DNA of 64,000 bases from Mesorhizobium loti (lineage in GTDB: Bacteria; Pseudomonadota; Alphaproteobacteria; Rhizobiales; Rhizobiaceae): the NCBI RefSeq assembly GCF_003148495.1, contig NZ_QGGH01000020.1, forward strand, positions 19,501 through 83,500, read 5' to 3'. Under the pieces are notes generated by a model. It had not been told where the DNA came from. It saw only the letters and a list, made by a program, of their open reading frames with translations, and ran no database searches. The position numbers and the translations under genes were made by a program. Shown in pieces: positions 20,122 to 28,511 of this stretch (the stretch's first letter is position 1; each line of letters begins with the position of its first letter).

Positions 20122-21356
20122 ATGTCAGCAGTTCCTGTCCGCGAGAAGCTCGCAATCCTGTCCGACGCCGCCAAATACGACGCCTCTTGCGCCTCGTCGG
20201 GTTCGGCTAAGCGCGATTCATTAAAATCCGGCGGCATCGGCTCCACCGAAGGCATGGGCATCTGCCATTCCTACGCGCCGGATGGCCGATGCATTTCGCT
20301 GCTGAAAATCCTGCTGACCAATTTCTGCATCTACGATTGCAGCTATTGCATGAACCGCTCGTCCTCGAATGTGCGACGCGCCCGCTTCAGCATTGACGAA
20401 GTGGTTAAGCTGACCATGGATTTCTATCGACGCAACTACATCGAGGGCCTGTTCCTGTCCTCAGGCGTCATCCGCTCGCCGGACGAGACAATGGGCGAGA
20501 TGGTGGAGGTGGCGCGGCGGCTGCGGCTGGAAGAGAAGTTTTCCGGCTACTTCATCTCAAGACCATTCCGGAAAGCTCGGCAGAACTGGTCGAGAAGGCG
20601 GGCCTGTATGCCGACCGCCTGTCGATCAATGTCGAACTGCCCACCGATGGAGGTGTGAAAAGGCTGGCGCCAGAGAAGAAGCCGGTAACGATCCGGCTTT
20701 CGATGGCGAGGCTGCGCCAGAAGATGGAGGAAAAAGCCGAACCGACGCTGAGGACCAAGAAGCGCGAGCGCTTCGCGCCAGGTGGCCAGTCGACGCAGAT
20801 GATCATCGGCGCCGACAAGACCTCCGACGACGGCATATTGCACACCAGCGCACGGCTCTATGGCAGCTACCATCTGCGGCGCGTCTATTATTCCGCCTTC
20901 AGTCCGATCCCGGATTCGTCGTCGTCGCTGCCGCTGCAGAAGCCGCCCTTGATGCGCGAGCACCGGCTTTACCAGGCCGACTGGCTGATGCGCTTCTACG
21001 GGTTTTCCCAGCCGGAAATCCTGGCCGGCAGCAGCGACGGCATGCTGGACCTCGCCATCGACCCAAAACTGGCCTGGGCGCTGCGCAACAGGGGACAGTT
21101 TCCGGTCGACATCAACCGCGCCAACCGCGAAGCCCTGCTGCGCGTGCCGGGCCTCGGCACCAAGGTGATCGGGAAAATCCTGGAGACCCGCCGCCACCGG
21201 CGGCTGCGGCTCGAAGATGTCGGGCGCCTCTGTCAATCGATTGTCAAGCTGCGGCCATTCATCATCGCCGAAGGCTGGTCGCCGGGCGGGCTGACGGACA
21301 AGGCCGGGCTGCGCAACACCATCGTGCGCTCCTGCGAACAGCTGTCGCTATTTTGA
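20122..21356 (+). pseudogene. radical-SAM DNA modification/repair protein (UdgX-linked), frameshifted
   Basis: Member of the radical-SAM family found next to UdgX-type uracil-DNA proteins. The first 145 residues carry the iron-sulfur motif C-x3-C-x2-C (Cys 69, 73, 76 in NFCIYDCSYCMNR). Near 20553 the frame is lost: GGCTACTTCATCTC needs one more base to read GY-x-HLKTIPESS. The rest of the protein then follows, ending in a helix-hairpin-helix domain (INRANREALLRVPGLGTKVI) that should contact DNA. One base is missing relative to the family. Its stop overlaps the udgX start region. Confidence 0.85.
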
Positions 21357-21358
21357 CC

Positions 21359-22825
21359 ATGCAGCCGGCTCAGCTCAACCTCGCCCGATACAGCGTGCAT
21401 CTGAGCAGCGAGACCGATTTTGCCGGCTGGCGCGATGCGGCACGGCGGTTGGCGCTGAACGAGGTTAGGCCCGAGGACATCAGCTGGCATGTCGAACTCA
21501 GTCGGGCTCTGTACGACAGTAGATTGCCCGCTATTTCCGCCAGTGCCCGGCTCGACGTTCCACGCGCGTTCATCGACCATGCCGAAACGGCCTTCTGCCA
21601 TTCCGACCCCACCCGGTTCGCTTTTCTCTATCGGTTGCTCTGGCGACTGCGCACCGAGCCCAAACTGCTGGCCATAGCATCGGATGACGACACTAGGCGC
21701 CTCGAAACCATGGTGAAAGCGGTTCGCCGCGACATCCACAAGATGCGCGCCTTCGTGCGGTTTCGGAAGATCGGCGACGGCAACTGGGAGCGCTATGTCG
21801 CCTGGTTCGAGCCGGACCATTTCATCGTCGAGTGCAACGCGGCTTTCTTCGTCAAACGCTTCACCGGCATGCGCTGGACCATTTTGACACCACATGCGTC
21901 CGCCGACTGGGATGGCGAGAGGTTGGTCATAGGCCGGGGCGCTGCCCAGGGCGAAGCGCCGGCTGAAGACGATACCGAGAAGCTGTGGCGCACCTATTTC
22001 GAAAACATCTTCAATCCGGCACGTCTGAAGGCGAAGGCCATGCAGAAAGAGATGCCGAAGAAATATTGGCGGAACCTTCCCGAAGCGTCGCTCATTCCAG
22101 CTTTGATCGCAGGAGCGGACAAGGCCACCAAGGATATGATTGCCAGAATGCCGACAACGCCGGCGCCACACCACGCGAAGGTGCAGGCAAGGCATTGGCC
22201 GAAGCGTGAGCCTGCCGAGGTGATGGCGGACGGGGCCAGTACTCTTTCCGAACTGCGCGAACTGGCGAAGGGTTGCAGGCGCTGTCCGCTGTGGCGCGAA
22301 GCGACGCAGACCGTGTTTGGCGAAGGGCCTGGCAACGCGACGGTGGTTTTCGTCGGCGAACAGCCGGGCGATCAGGAAGATATCGCCGGCAAGCCTTTCG
22401 TCGGGCCGGCAGGCAAGGTGTTTAATGCGATACTGGACGATGCCGGGGTGGATCGGCAAAAAGTCTACGTCACCAACGCGGTCAAGCATTTCAAATTCGA
22501 GCCGCGCGGCAAGCGTCGCATCCACTCCAAGCCTAATGCCGGCGAGGTCCAAGCCTGCCGCTGGTGGATCGACCGGGAATTCGAGCTGATCAAGCCGGAG
22601 CTTGCTGTGGCGCTCGGCGCAACGGCGGCGTTGTCACTGCTGGGCAACGCGATCCCGGTCACGAAAATGCGCGGCCAGGTGATCGAGCGCGAGGATGGCT
22701 TGCGGGTGTTCATCACCATCCACCCTTCCTTCATCCTGCGCATTCAGGAGCCGGCCGACAAGGAAGCAGAACGAGAGCGGTTCCTAGACGACTTGAAGCA
22801 GGTGAAGAAGCTAATGACGGTTTGA
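21359..22825 (+). CDS. udgX: UdgX-family uracil-DNA glycosylase/cross-linking protein with N-terminal DUF4130
   Basis: A 488-residue fusion. The N-terminal half is the DUF4130 domain that partners the radical-SAM protein (residues about 1-260, FLYRLLWRLRTEP). The C-terminal half is a family-4-like UDG with iron-sulfur Cys (CRRCPLW), the active-site GEQPGDQEDIAGKPFVGPAG and the UdgX hallmark KRRIH (His near 389). In Mycobacterium UdgX that His forms a covalent bond to the DNA after uracil removal. The ATG at 21359 is 3 bases after the upstream stop; a TTG at 21353 overlaps it. It works as a two-gene unit with the radical-SAM gene. Confidence 0.9.
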   Translation: MQPAQLNLARYSVHLSSETDFAGWRDAARRLALNEVRPEDISWHVELSRALYDSRLPAISASARLDVPRAFIDHAETAFCHSDPTRFAFLYRLLWRLRTEPKLLAIASDDDTRRLETMVKAVRRDIHKMRAFVRFRKIGDGNWERYVAWFEPDHFIVECNAAFFVKRFTGMRWTILTPHASADWDGERLVIGRGAAQGEAPAEDDTEKLWRTYFENIFNPARLKAKAMQKEMPKKYWRNLPEASLIPALIAGADKATKDMIARMPTTPAPHHAKVQARHWPKREPAEVMADGASTLSELRELAKGCRRCPLWREATQTVFGEGPGNATVVFVGEQPGDQEDIAGKPFVGPAGKVFNAILDDAGVDRQKVYVTNAVKHFKFEPRGKRRIHSKPNAGEVQACRWWIDREFELIKPELAVALGATAALSLLGNAIPVTKMRGQVIEREDGLRVFITIHPSFILRIQEPADKEAERERFLDDLKQVKKLMTV

Positions 22826-22868
22826 GCCCCTTTGGTGCCGGCGGTGGCGGGCTCGGCGTTTCTGGCAC

Positions 22869-23120
22869 GCTACAAGGGCTGCAGGGACAGCTTCCGCCGT
22901 TGCGATCGTTCTCGTAGTCATCGCAGTAGTAGTCCTGCTGTTCTTCACCGGCATTAACCTCCACGGCGGCGGGAGCGGACAGGACATCAACGTAAAGGTA
23001 GAAGCGCCGAAGGAGGCCCCCAAGGTGGAGGCGCCCAAAGTCGATGCTCCGGCGGCTGCTGTTCCTGCCAAACCAGCCGAATCTGCACCTGCCGCGCCGG
23101 CACCGGCTAGCGGCGGTTGA
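22869..23120 (+). pseudogene. small membrane protein lacking a start codon
   Basis: A frame without ATG, GTG or TTG between the udgX stop and the hydrophobic part encodes one membrane helix (AIVLVVIAVVVLLFFTGIN) followed by a repeat-rich tail (VKVEAPKEAPKVEAPKV and then Ala/Pro). The layout matches rhizobial single-helix periplasm-facing proteins with VEAPK repeats. The start has probably been lost, or it begins with a rare codon. Confidence 0.5.
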
Positions 23121-23153
23121 GGACCGCCACCCTGTAATAAACGACAAAGGCCC

Positions 23154-23178
23154 GGAACCATATATATTTGGCAGAGTT
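23154..23178 (+). promoter_or_regulatory. EcfG-like promoter, AGTT variant
   Basis: GGAAC (23154-23158), 16 bases, AGTT (23175-23178), 58 bases before the DUF1236 gene. Confidence 0.55.
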
Positions 23179-23235
23179 GTTTTTCGGCAGTGAAACACAC
23201 TGCCTAACGGAGCTTAAGTAAAGAAAGGTTCGATC

Positions 23236-23544
23236 ATGAAGAAGTATCTTGTCGCTACCGCTGCAGGTCTTGTGATGGCCGCCGGAATTGGTGCCGCCTT
23301 TGCGGAAGACGTGGTCATTCTCAAGCCGGAACAGCAGACGGTCGTTCGCGAATACGTCCACTCCCACAAGCTTGCCTCTGTGAGCCTGCTGGGTATCGAA
23401 CTTGGCGTTGGCACCGCGCTGCCGGACACCGTCGAACTTCACACCATCGATGTTCCTGACGTGAAGTACAAGTATACGGTTGTCGGGGACCATGCGGTCC
23501 TGGTCGACCCTGATACCCGCAAGGTCGTGCAGATCATCGAATGA
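23236..23544 (+). CDS. exported DUF1236 protein
   Basis: A 102-residue protein with a signal peptide (MKKYLVATAAGLVMAAGIGA, cleavage near AFA-ED) and the DUF1236 core: QQTVVREYV, LGVGTALPDTVELH and YKYTVVGDHAVLVDPDTRKV. DUF1236 is a rhizobial periplasmic family of unknown function. A close paralogue at 36998 has the same layout and an exact EcfG promoter. A hairpin follows the stop. Confidence 0.85.
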   Translation: MKKYLVATAAGLVMAAGIGAAFAEDVVILKPEQQTVVREYVHSHKLASVSLLGIELGVGTALPDTVELHTIDVPDVKYKYTVVGDHAVLVDPDTRKVVQIIE

Positions 23545-23569
23545 ATCGGCTTTTCTGAAATCAATGCAG

Positions 23570-23600
23570 TGGCCCGCTTCCGCCTCTTGGAAGCGGGCCA
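23570..23600 (+). terminator. hairpin after the DUF1236 gene
   Basis: TGGCCCGCTTCC (23570-23581) pairs perfectly with GGAAGCGGGCCA (23589-23600) around a 7-base loop. Only a weak T-rich stretch follows. Confidence 0.6.
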
Positions 23601-23647
23601 ATGCTGTTTGACGCTACACGCTTCGCTGTAGGCTTCGCGAGAATTAG

Positions 23648-23857
23648 ATGCCCATCAGACGAAAAGCCGTGGATGCCGGGATCCTTGAACCTTCCGAATT
23701 AGCTTTGCTTGGGCGGGTTTTCGAGCAGCTCAAACTCGATCACCAATCAGCTGACGCGCAGGGCAGACTGGCCTCTCGGATCATCGCCAACTCTATGGCC
23801 GGCGTGGTCGATGAAGCGGAGTTGATTTCACTTTCACGGCTCCCACTGGGCCGCTAA
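23648..23857 (+). CDS. small hypothetical protein
   Basis: A 69-residue soluble, helical protein (GILEPSELALLGRVFEQLK in the middle). It begins at ATG 23648 with only a weak ribosome site. There is no signal peptide or Cys. I do not recognise the family. It sits among other small stress-type genes, which supports its being real. Confidence 0.45.
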   Translation: MPIRRKAVDAGILEPSELALLGRVFEQLKLDHQSADAQGRLASRIIANSMAGVVDEAELISLSRLPLGR

Positions 23858-23937
23858 GAGGGATTGCCGGATCGAACTGAAGGTCGCCGACAAGCGGGCA
23901 TTACCTCCCGCGCTATTTTTTATGATGTTGCCGTGAT

Positions 23938-24120
23938 TCAAGTCGAAGGCTTCGTGCGTCGCGCTTGCTTTTGAAAGTCATCCTGAAGCTCACCCCATTC
24001 GCCCATGTAGGCGCCGCAACTGCTGCAATGAATAGCGGTGTGCTCTTCGGCGTTTTCTGGGATACGGATTGTCCCACAGGCTTTGCAGTCGAGCTTGTGA
24101 TCTAGCCGCTTGCTGTTCAT
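23938..24120 (-). CDS. small zinc-ribbon protein
   Basis: A 60-residue protein with two CxxC pairs (CKACGT and CSSCGAYMGEWGEL), typical of a zinc ribbon. It is highly similar to the protein at 35832 (shared RLDHKLDCKAC and AEEHTxIHCSSCGA). Possibly nucleic-acid or protein binding; the function is unknown. It is transcribed away from the DUF982 gene. Confidence 0.65.
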   Translation of the reverse strand: MNSKRLDHKLDCKACGTIRIPENAEEHTAIHCSSCGAYMGEWGELQDDFQKQARRTKPST

Positions 24121-24192
24121 TGGTTCTGTTTATCGATCGGCCGGCGAACCGTCTACACGCCTATTGTCCGATCTGCTTTTCTCGCGTCGACC

Positions 24193-24217
24193 GGAACGAA
24201 AACAGCGCTCCCCCGTT
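24193..24217 (+). promoter_or_regulatory. EcfG-type general stress promoter
   Basis: GGAAC (24193-24197), 16 bases, CGTT (24214-24217), 29 bases before the DUF982 gene start at 24246. This rules out the longer frame from 24069. Confidence 0.75.
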
Positions 24218-24245
24218 CGGTTCTGGCATTGCCCAGGGGGTATCC

Positions 24246-24731
24246 ATGCACGACCCTTTTTTTGCAGTTCCAATTATCGTTGAGACCGAAGCGGTGGGCA
24301 AATTTCGTACTTTGAGCAGCGTGTCCGAGGCCGCCATCTTCATGATGGAGCGCTGGCCTGAATCGCACGGGCCAAGTTACCGGGCAGCACTGCAGGCTTG
24401 CACGGGCCCGCTGACTACAGCCGAGGACGTTGGGAATGCTCGGCGAGCCTTTCTGGCGGCTGCCAAGGAGGCTGGCCTGAATGTGAAAGCTGTTTCAGTA
24501 CAAGACGACGCTCCATTGCCCCGCTCACTCGAGCAGCCCAAATCGTCCTACATCGGCGATGAGAAACGACGCGACCGCGGAGATAGGGAGGAGCAAGAGG
24601 ATTTTCTCGTCCGCTTCCTTGCGCGGGAAACCGGCATCACCGAAGCGCAGGCTCGTGAACTGATCAATCTGATTGGCACGGATAGAGCATCATTGCTGCG
24701 AGAGGCCAGAATATTGAAGGCGCGGCAGTGA
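24246..24731 (+). CDS. DUF982 protein with C-terminal helical domain
   Basis: A 161-residue protein. Residues 1-80 form a DUF982 domain (VEAVGKFRTLSS-like start, MMERWPESHGPSYRAAL, then AKEAGLNV). The C-terminal 45 residues (FLVRFLARETGITEAQAREL, then GTDRASLLREARIL) resemble the small DUF3606-type helical domain. A charged linker separates the two. The start follows the EcfG promoter. Its TGA overlaps the ATG of the next gene (TGATG), so the two are coupled. Confidence 0.75.
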   Translation: MHDPFFAVPIIVETEAVGKFRTLSSVSEAAIFMMERWPESHGPSYRAALQACTGPLTTAEDVGNARRAFLAAAKEAGLNVKAVSVQDDAPLPRSLEQPKSSYIGDEKRRDRGDREEQEDFLVRFLARETGITEAQARELINLIGTDRASLLREARILKARQ

Positions 24732-24946
24732 TGAGCATGCGCGGCACCAACTTTCTTGACAAGTGGATTTGCAGCAACGTCCCGGAGACGGTCGGCGCCG
24801 ACATCATCTCAGTCGACGAGCTGACGCAAAAGCTGTTCGCCGACGCCAAGGCGCTCGGGATCACCAGCTCCGAGATCGAGGAAGATATGGGCAGCGTCTA
24901 TGAGACGATTCTCAACGCGATAGTCCACCATGATGCCGGCCGGTAA
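24731..24946 (+). CDS. DUF768 protein
   Basis: A 71-residue protein of DUF768, a family largely confined to Mesorhizobium. The family pattern is MSMRGTNFLDKWICSNV at the start and GITSSEIEEDMGSVYETIL at the end. The function is unknown. It is translationally coupled to the DUF982 gene. The second DUF768 copy is at 25400. Confidence 0.8.
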   Translation: MSMRGTNFLDKWICSNVPETVGADIISVDELTQKLFADAKALGITSSEIEEDMGSVYETILNAIVHHDAGR

Positions 24947-25024
24947 TGGCGAGCGCCTAGCACAGGCGTCGGGCCTTACATGAGCCGCGCTGATCTTCGC
25001 GCCCGTGGCAATAAGAAAGGCGAC

Positions 25025-25049
25025 GGAACATTAGCGAGTTCTAACAGTT
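25025..25049 (+). promoter_or_regulatory. EcfG-like promoter, AGTT variant
   Basis: GGAAC (25025-25029), 16 bases, AGTT (25046-25049), 34 bases before the gene at 25083. Confidence 0.5.
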
Positions 25050-25082
25050 TGTGCTTGCGACCTAGGAGATAAAAGCCAGACC

Positions 25083-25403
25083 ATGTCCCAATCCTCCGTT
25101 GAACCACCGATACTGCCAGAGGGAAACCCAGACCGTGAGATCAACTGTGAAGTGGCTTTGGAAGCCGCGTTCGCGGCCTTGGTGACAGCCTCAGAGGCTC
25201 AGGGATGGACGTCTCAAGAAACGGCTACGGGTCTGCTTAAGATCGCTACGGAGCATGCCCAACGGATCGCAGCCACTGCCGCAGCTGCTGCGCCGGGGGC
25301 TACTAACCAGGCAACGAAGGACGTCAGCGAAAATGTGCGGGTCGAGACGATCACCCCAAAGATAAAGCGTGACGGGCGCGCGCTGAAGGGCACCAAAAAA
25401 TGA
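25083..25403 (+). CDS. hypothetical protein coupled to DUF768
   Basis: A 106-residue soluble protein. It has a helical middle (VALEAAFAALVTASEAQGWT, then EHAQRIAATAAAAA) and a basic tail (PKIKRDGRALKGTKK). The ATG follows AGGAGATAAA. Its stop overlaps the next ATG (ATGA), so it forms an operon with the DUF768 gene. I do not recognise the family. Confidence 0.65.
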   Translation: MSQSSVEPPILPEGNPDREINCEVALEAAFAALVTASEAQGWTSQETATGLLKIATEHAQRIAATAAAAAPGATNQATKDVSENVRVETITPKIKRDGRALKGTKK

Positions 25404-25639
25404 GCGTGCGCGGCGTCAACTTCCTCGGTAACTGGATGGCCGATCACCTGCCCAATGCCTTCACTGATGACCCAGCCGCGATCAGCGATCTTGCCGACCA
25501 GGCGATGAAGGCAGCGGAAGAGCAGGGTATATTCCCGGGTGAAATTTCCGAAGACGTTGGCAGCGTATTCGAGGTCATTCTTGAAGCCATGCGGTACCGC
25601 GACGGGAAAAAGGGGGTTTACAGCCGCAGGCAGGAATAG
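25400..25639 (+). CDS. DUF768 protein
   Basis: A 79-residue DUF768 protein (MSVRGVNFLGNWMADHLPNA and GEISEDVGSVFEVILEAMR). It is a paralogue of 24731. It is co-translated with 25083 under the AGTT-type stress promoter. The function is unknown. Confidence 0.8.
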   Translation: MSVRGVNFLGNWMADHLPNAFTDDPAAISDLADQAMKAAEEQGIFPGEISEDVGSVFEVILEAMRYRDGKKGVYSRRQE

Positions 25640-25973
25640 GACTGATTGCCCTCAGTGGGGCGACCTCCAGCGGCTGGTCAAGAAGGAGCGCCTCTCTGGC
25701 ATACGTACGGCCAACGCTCGTGAAACGCGAAGTGCTTGGGAAAGTCGTCGCATTCATCGGATCTCCGCCCGCTAAGAATTAGTGACAACTTGAAACCATC
25801 AGAAGGCCCCCTCACGGTGGCGGGTTTTTTCGTTTGCCCTCGGAACTTCCTTCGAAGCGGCCTGTTGATTCTGCGGCAGCTAGTCCTTGAAACCTTCGGG
25901 CTGCTGGCCAAGGGGTGTTCTTGGTCGGCCCGCGTTCTCCGCCAGAGGCGCGGGCCACAGGTAAGATACAGCC
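25640..25973. other. non-coding stretch with terminator-like and promoter-like signals
   Basis: No credible gene. A hairpin-like CCCCCTCACGGTGGCGGG followed by six T (about 25808-25831) probably ends the DUF768 unit. GGAAC-16-TGTT at 25842-25866 resembles a weaker stress promoter. A similar GGAAC to TGTT stretch recurs at 27014-27038. Confidence 0.4.
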
Positions 25974-25998
25974 GGAACATTAGAGCGTTCAAAGAGTT
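25974..25998 (+). promoter_or_regulatory. EcfG-like promoter, AGTT variant
   Basis: GGAAC (25974-25978), 16 bases, AGTT (25995-25998). Its expected transcript would begin near 26005 and meet a strong hairpin at 26033-26060 before the gene at 26143. Confidence 0.5.
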
Positions 25999-26032
25999 CT
26001 AGATGTGTCGGCACCCCCCGGCATCGTATAGG

Positions 26033-26063
26033 CCCGCCGCTGCGTGAATGCAGCGGCGGGTTT
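26033..26063 (+). terminator. strong hairpin followed by TTT
   Basis: CCCGCCGCTGC (26033-26043) pairs perfectly with GCAGCGGCGGG (26050-26060), loop GTGAAT, then TTT. It could end a short RNA started at 25974 or act as a leader structure. Confidence 0.6.
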
Positions 26064-26142
26064 CGGTGTGATTGGGGAATGGAATGGGGAATGGATGATA
26101 GCTGCTCACCGCATCAATTCATGGATCACTACTAGGAAGCCA

Positions 26143-26301
26143 ATGGCTGTTTGCGATAGCTGCATCGTGGATGCGGTGAATGTAACTCCGGCTCAAGTTG
26201 CGCAGATCACAGGCGCACTCGGCACCACCTCCGATTTCGAGCGGGACAAGGGAGTCTGCGGTAGCTGCAGCCAATCCAAGACCGTCATCCGTGCAAAGTA
26301 G
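26143..26301 (+). CDS. small four-cysteine (zinc-ribbon-like) protein
   Basis: A 52-residue protein with CDSC near the N-terminus and CGSC near the C-terminus, spacing that could bind one zinc. ATG 26143 has AGGAAG just before it, better than the frame opening at 26044, which falls inside the hairpin. No known family was recognised. Confidence 0.5.
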   Translation: MAVCDSCIVDAVNVTPAQVAQITGALGTTSDFERDKGVCGSCSQSKTVIRAK

Positions 26302-26762
26302 GGTAACCCCAGCCAGCCGTGAAGACTGTTGGCCGACCATCGCAAGGGTCACGTCGTAGCCAGAGATGACGAAAAACAACCAGACCCCCCATCCGAAGGG
26401 GAGGAGGTCGTTGTGGTGGGCTACCCACGGCCGTCATTACGAAACATCTTAGCGTGTCGATCGATCCGACGCGGTTGCTGCAGCAGCCGCCTAAGGCTAG
26501 GTAGCGCTAGCGGTACCTTTTCCTGCCAGCCCGTTGGGTCGCAAGGAAGGGACATCCGAATGGTTGATGGAGCAAGGCAAGCCGCACGCTGGCAACAGCC
26601 TTGTTGTGCGCCGACTTGTCGAAGATACCGGCATTACGGTCACTTGGCATCCGGTGCAAGGCTGGTGGGAGCCGTCATTGATCCCTCCATGGCGTAGCAA
26701 CCGATCGCGCTCTTTTCGAAATGCAAGGGCCTGCTAAATTACCTTGAGGGAGGTGGGGCATC
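26302..26762. other. stretch without a recognisable gene
   Basis: Open frames here (for example 26329-26697) have no family features or good ribosome sites. No repeat or regulatory motif stands out. Confidence 0.4.
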
Positions 26763-26863
26763 ATGAAGCAGAAGCGTAAGAGGCCCCCTACGTCGTAACC
26801 ATAGGCGGCGCCTCACTCGCTGCCGTTTTGGGCGTTCTTATGTACTTAATAGGCGCGGGCTAA
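26763..26863 (+). pseudogene. single-helix micro-protein, frameshifted in a C-run
   Basis: After a strong GAGGGAGGTGG ribosome site, ATG 26763 starts MKQKRKRPP and then hits a TAA. If the run of five C (26784-26788) held six, the frame would continue as YVVTIGGASLAAVLGVLMYLIGAG to a stop at 26861. That would be a typical 30-odd-residue membrane micro-protein with a basic N-terminus. A slip in a homopolymer, biological or technical, is likely. Confidence 0.5.
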
Positions 26864-26976
26864 ACCCTGCCCGAAACGCGCTCCGGCGCCTCCACGCATA
26901 TTAGACGGCCCTGCAACAAAAGCCGGGCCGGACCGTTTCCAATCTGCCAGACCCCAATCTGGCAGACCCCAAATTT

Positions 26977-27004
26977 CCGCTGGCTTCGGCCGGCGGGCTT
27001 TTTT
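26977..27004 (+). terminator. rho-independent terminator
   Basis: CCGCTGGC (26977-26984) pairs with GCCGGCGG (26989-26996) around TTCG, followed by a run of six T. A second hairpin, CTGCCAGA/TCTGGCAG, lies just before it (26944-26965). Confidence 0.65.
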
Positions 27005-27005
27005 G

Positions 27006-27902
27006 TTAGTGTCGGAACTTCGCTGACGATGGCCTGTTGAACCCGATGCGGAGGCGGGCTCTGCTTGGCAGACGTCCGAGATTTCCTCGCTTCGACGCGA
27101 TCATCGCCAGCGAGGCGAGCTTACCCTCACTCAAGTTGCGGATGTAGTTTCTGCGGCGCTGCACGAACTCTTGACCGAGCACGATCTCGTTGGCCTGCTG
27201 TTGCGCGGGTGAGGGCACGATGCCGGCATTCGCCCGTTTCAACGCCAGTTCGATATGCTCGCCGGTTTCGTCGATCAAGTCGTCGACCAAGAAGCCGGCA
27301 TCGGCAAAAAGGCTTTTCAGCGTGTCCCCGTCAACGAGGTGGCTGGTCGCGGGCGACACCGCCCAGGGCAGGGGATAATGGGGATCACCGTCCACCAGCA
27401 CGGCCTCGGTCCATATCAATCTGCCCCTCGGCTTCAGCACGCGAAAGGCTTCGCCGATGACCGCTGCCTTGTCGGCGATGTTCATACCGACATAGAAGCA
27501 GATCGCCGCGTCGAAGGTGGCGTGGGCGAAAGGCAGCTTTGTGGCGTTGGCCTCGCGGAAACGAACCTTGTCGCTCAGCCCGCACAGTTCGGTTAGCCGG
27601 CGGGATGCCTCGACAAAAGCCTGTGTCAGGTCGACGCCGTCGACGCTGCAGCCATAGGTGTCGGCCAGGAACCGCGCCGGGCCGCCGATACCGCTGCCGA
27701 TATCGAGGATCCGATCGGTGGACGAGGGGGCAAGACGCGCGGCATGATCCTGCGTCGCCCCCAGTTCGCGGCCGTGCAACTGGTCGAACGGATAGAGTTG
27801 CCTGGCAACGAGGGCGTTGGCATCCGGCACCGCGGCCAGAATGCGTTCGACGATGCCGTCGCTGCCATAGTGGCTTGTAATGTCGGTCAAATTGCACCTC
27901 AC
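27006..27902 (-). CDS. class I SAM-dependent methyltransferase
   Basis: A 298-residue methyltransferase of the UbiE/sarcosine-dimethylglycine type. Motif I is ILDIGSGIGGPARFLADTYG and the acidic motif II is VDGVDL; FDAAICFYVGMNIADK and ALRVLKPRG-like segments follow. The substrate is probably a small amine or lipid (inference). The last 30 residues (basic, after SLAMIASKRG) look like read-through into non-coding DNA and overlap a promoter-like GGAAC-16-TGTT site, so the ancestral stop may have been lost. Confidence 0.8.
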   Translation of the reverse strand: MRCNLTDITSHYGSDGIVERILAAVPDANALVARQLYPFDQLHGRELGATQDHAARLAPSSTDRILDIGSGIGGPARFLADTYGCSVDGVDLTQAFVEASRRLTELCGLSDKVRFREANATKLPFAHATFDAAICFYVGMNIADKAAVIGEAFRVLKPRGRLIWTEAVLVDGDPHYPLPWAVSPATSHLVDGDTLKSLFADAGFLVDDLIDETGEHIELALKRANAGIVPSPAQQQANEIVLGQEFVQRRRNYIRNLSEGKLASLAMIASKRGNLGRLPSRARLRIGFNRPSSAKFRH

Positions 27903-28014
27903 GCTTAGACATGCCTCATTCTTCCCCGCAACGAATGCGAAATCAATTCGGAGACGAAAAGGGCTGCTGGGGTGGAGCGCTAGTTCGGCAAGCCACCTTT
28001 CGCCCTCCCGGCCG

Positions 28015-28057
28015 ATCGCGGCACCGGGGTGCTCTGTTATCGCGGCACCGGGGTGCT
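28015..28057. repeat. tandem 19-base repeat containing a palindrome
   Basis: ATCGCGGCACCGGGGTGCT occurs at 28015-28033 and again at 28039-28057. Each copy contains the palindrome GCACC-GG-GGTGC. Confidence 0.6.
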
Positions 28058-28277
28058 ATATTGGAGCGGCCCTTTTTCCTGCTAGGCTGAAAACAACCGT
28101 GCCGTCTCGGGCGGCCATCTGAGCGTGGAAGGGAACCTTTTCAAAGATGCCCTGTTCCCGTACCTGACGCCCCATTGGCAGGTACACCCTGACGCTGCGT
28201 GCCTTGGCTAACAATTCGGCTGGCGCATCTAGCTCATGAAAGGCCACAGTAGCGGCCACCAAGCGTGACCGGCCCAA
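28056..28277 (-). pseudogene. degraded copy of the small protein at 28323
   Basis: Codons near its end read MGRQVREQGIFEKVPFHAQ and then ARDGTVVFSLAG. These parallel the intact gene's YGRQGIVEQIPFDAEKAARD and DGTVVFSLAG, with the segment in between deleted. No good start is seen. Confidence 0.45.
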
Positions 28278-28322
28278 GCGGGAACGCCAGCGGCCTCAAC
28301 GGCAAAGCGACGGACGACCGAG

Positions 28323-28511
28323 TCAGTGAACGCCTGCCAGACTGAAAACGACCGTGCCGTCATCTTTGCGAACTTCCACAGCCACGATACCATCGACCTC
28401 CTTGCGAATGGGAAATGTCGCGAGCGCTTGGTCGCGAGCAGCTTTCTCGGCGTCGAAGGGAATCTGTTCAACGATACCTTGCCTACCGTACCAGATCAGC
28501 GTGTAGGCCAT
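28323..28511 (-). CDS. small hypothetical protein
   Basis: A 62-residue protein starting MAYTLIWYGRQGIVEQIPFD and ending DGTVVFSLAGVH. It has one likely alpha helix and a C-terminal strand pair. The adjacent degraded copy shows the sequence family is real. The function is unknown. Its start overlaps the run-on tail of the kinase frame upstream. Confidence 0.5.
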   Translation of the reverse strand: MAYTLIWYGRQGIVEQIPFDAEKAARDQALATFPIRKEVDGIVAVEVRKDDGTVVFSLAGVH

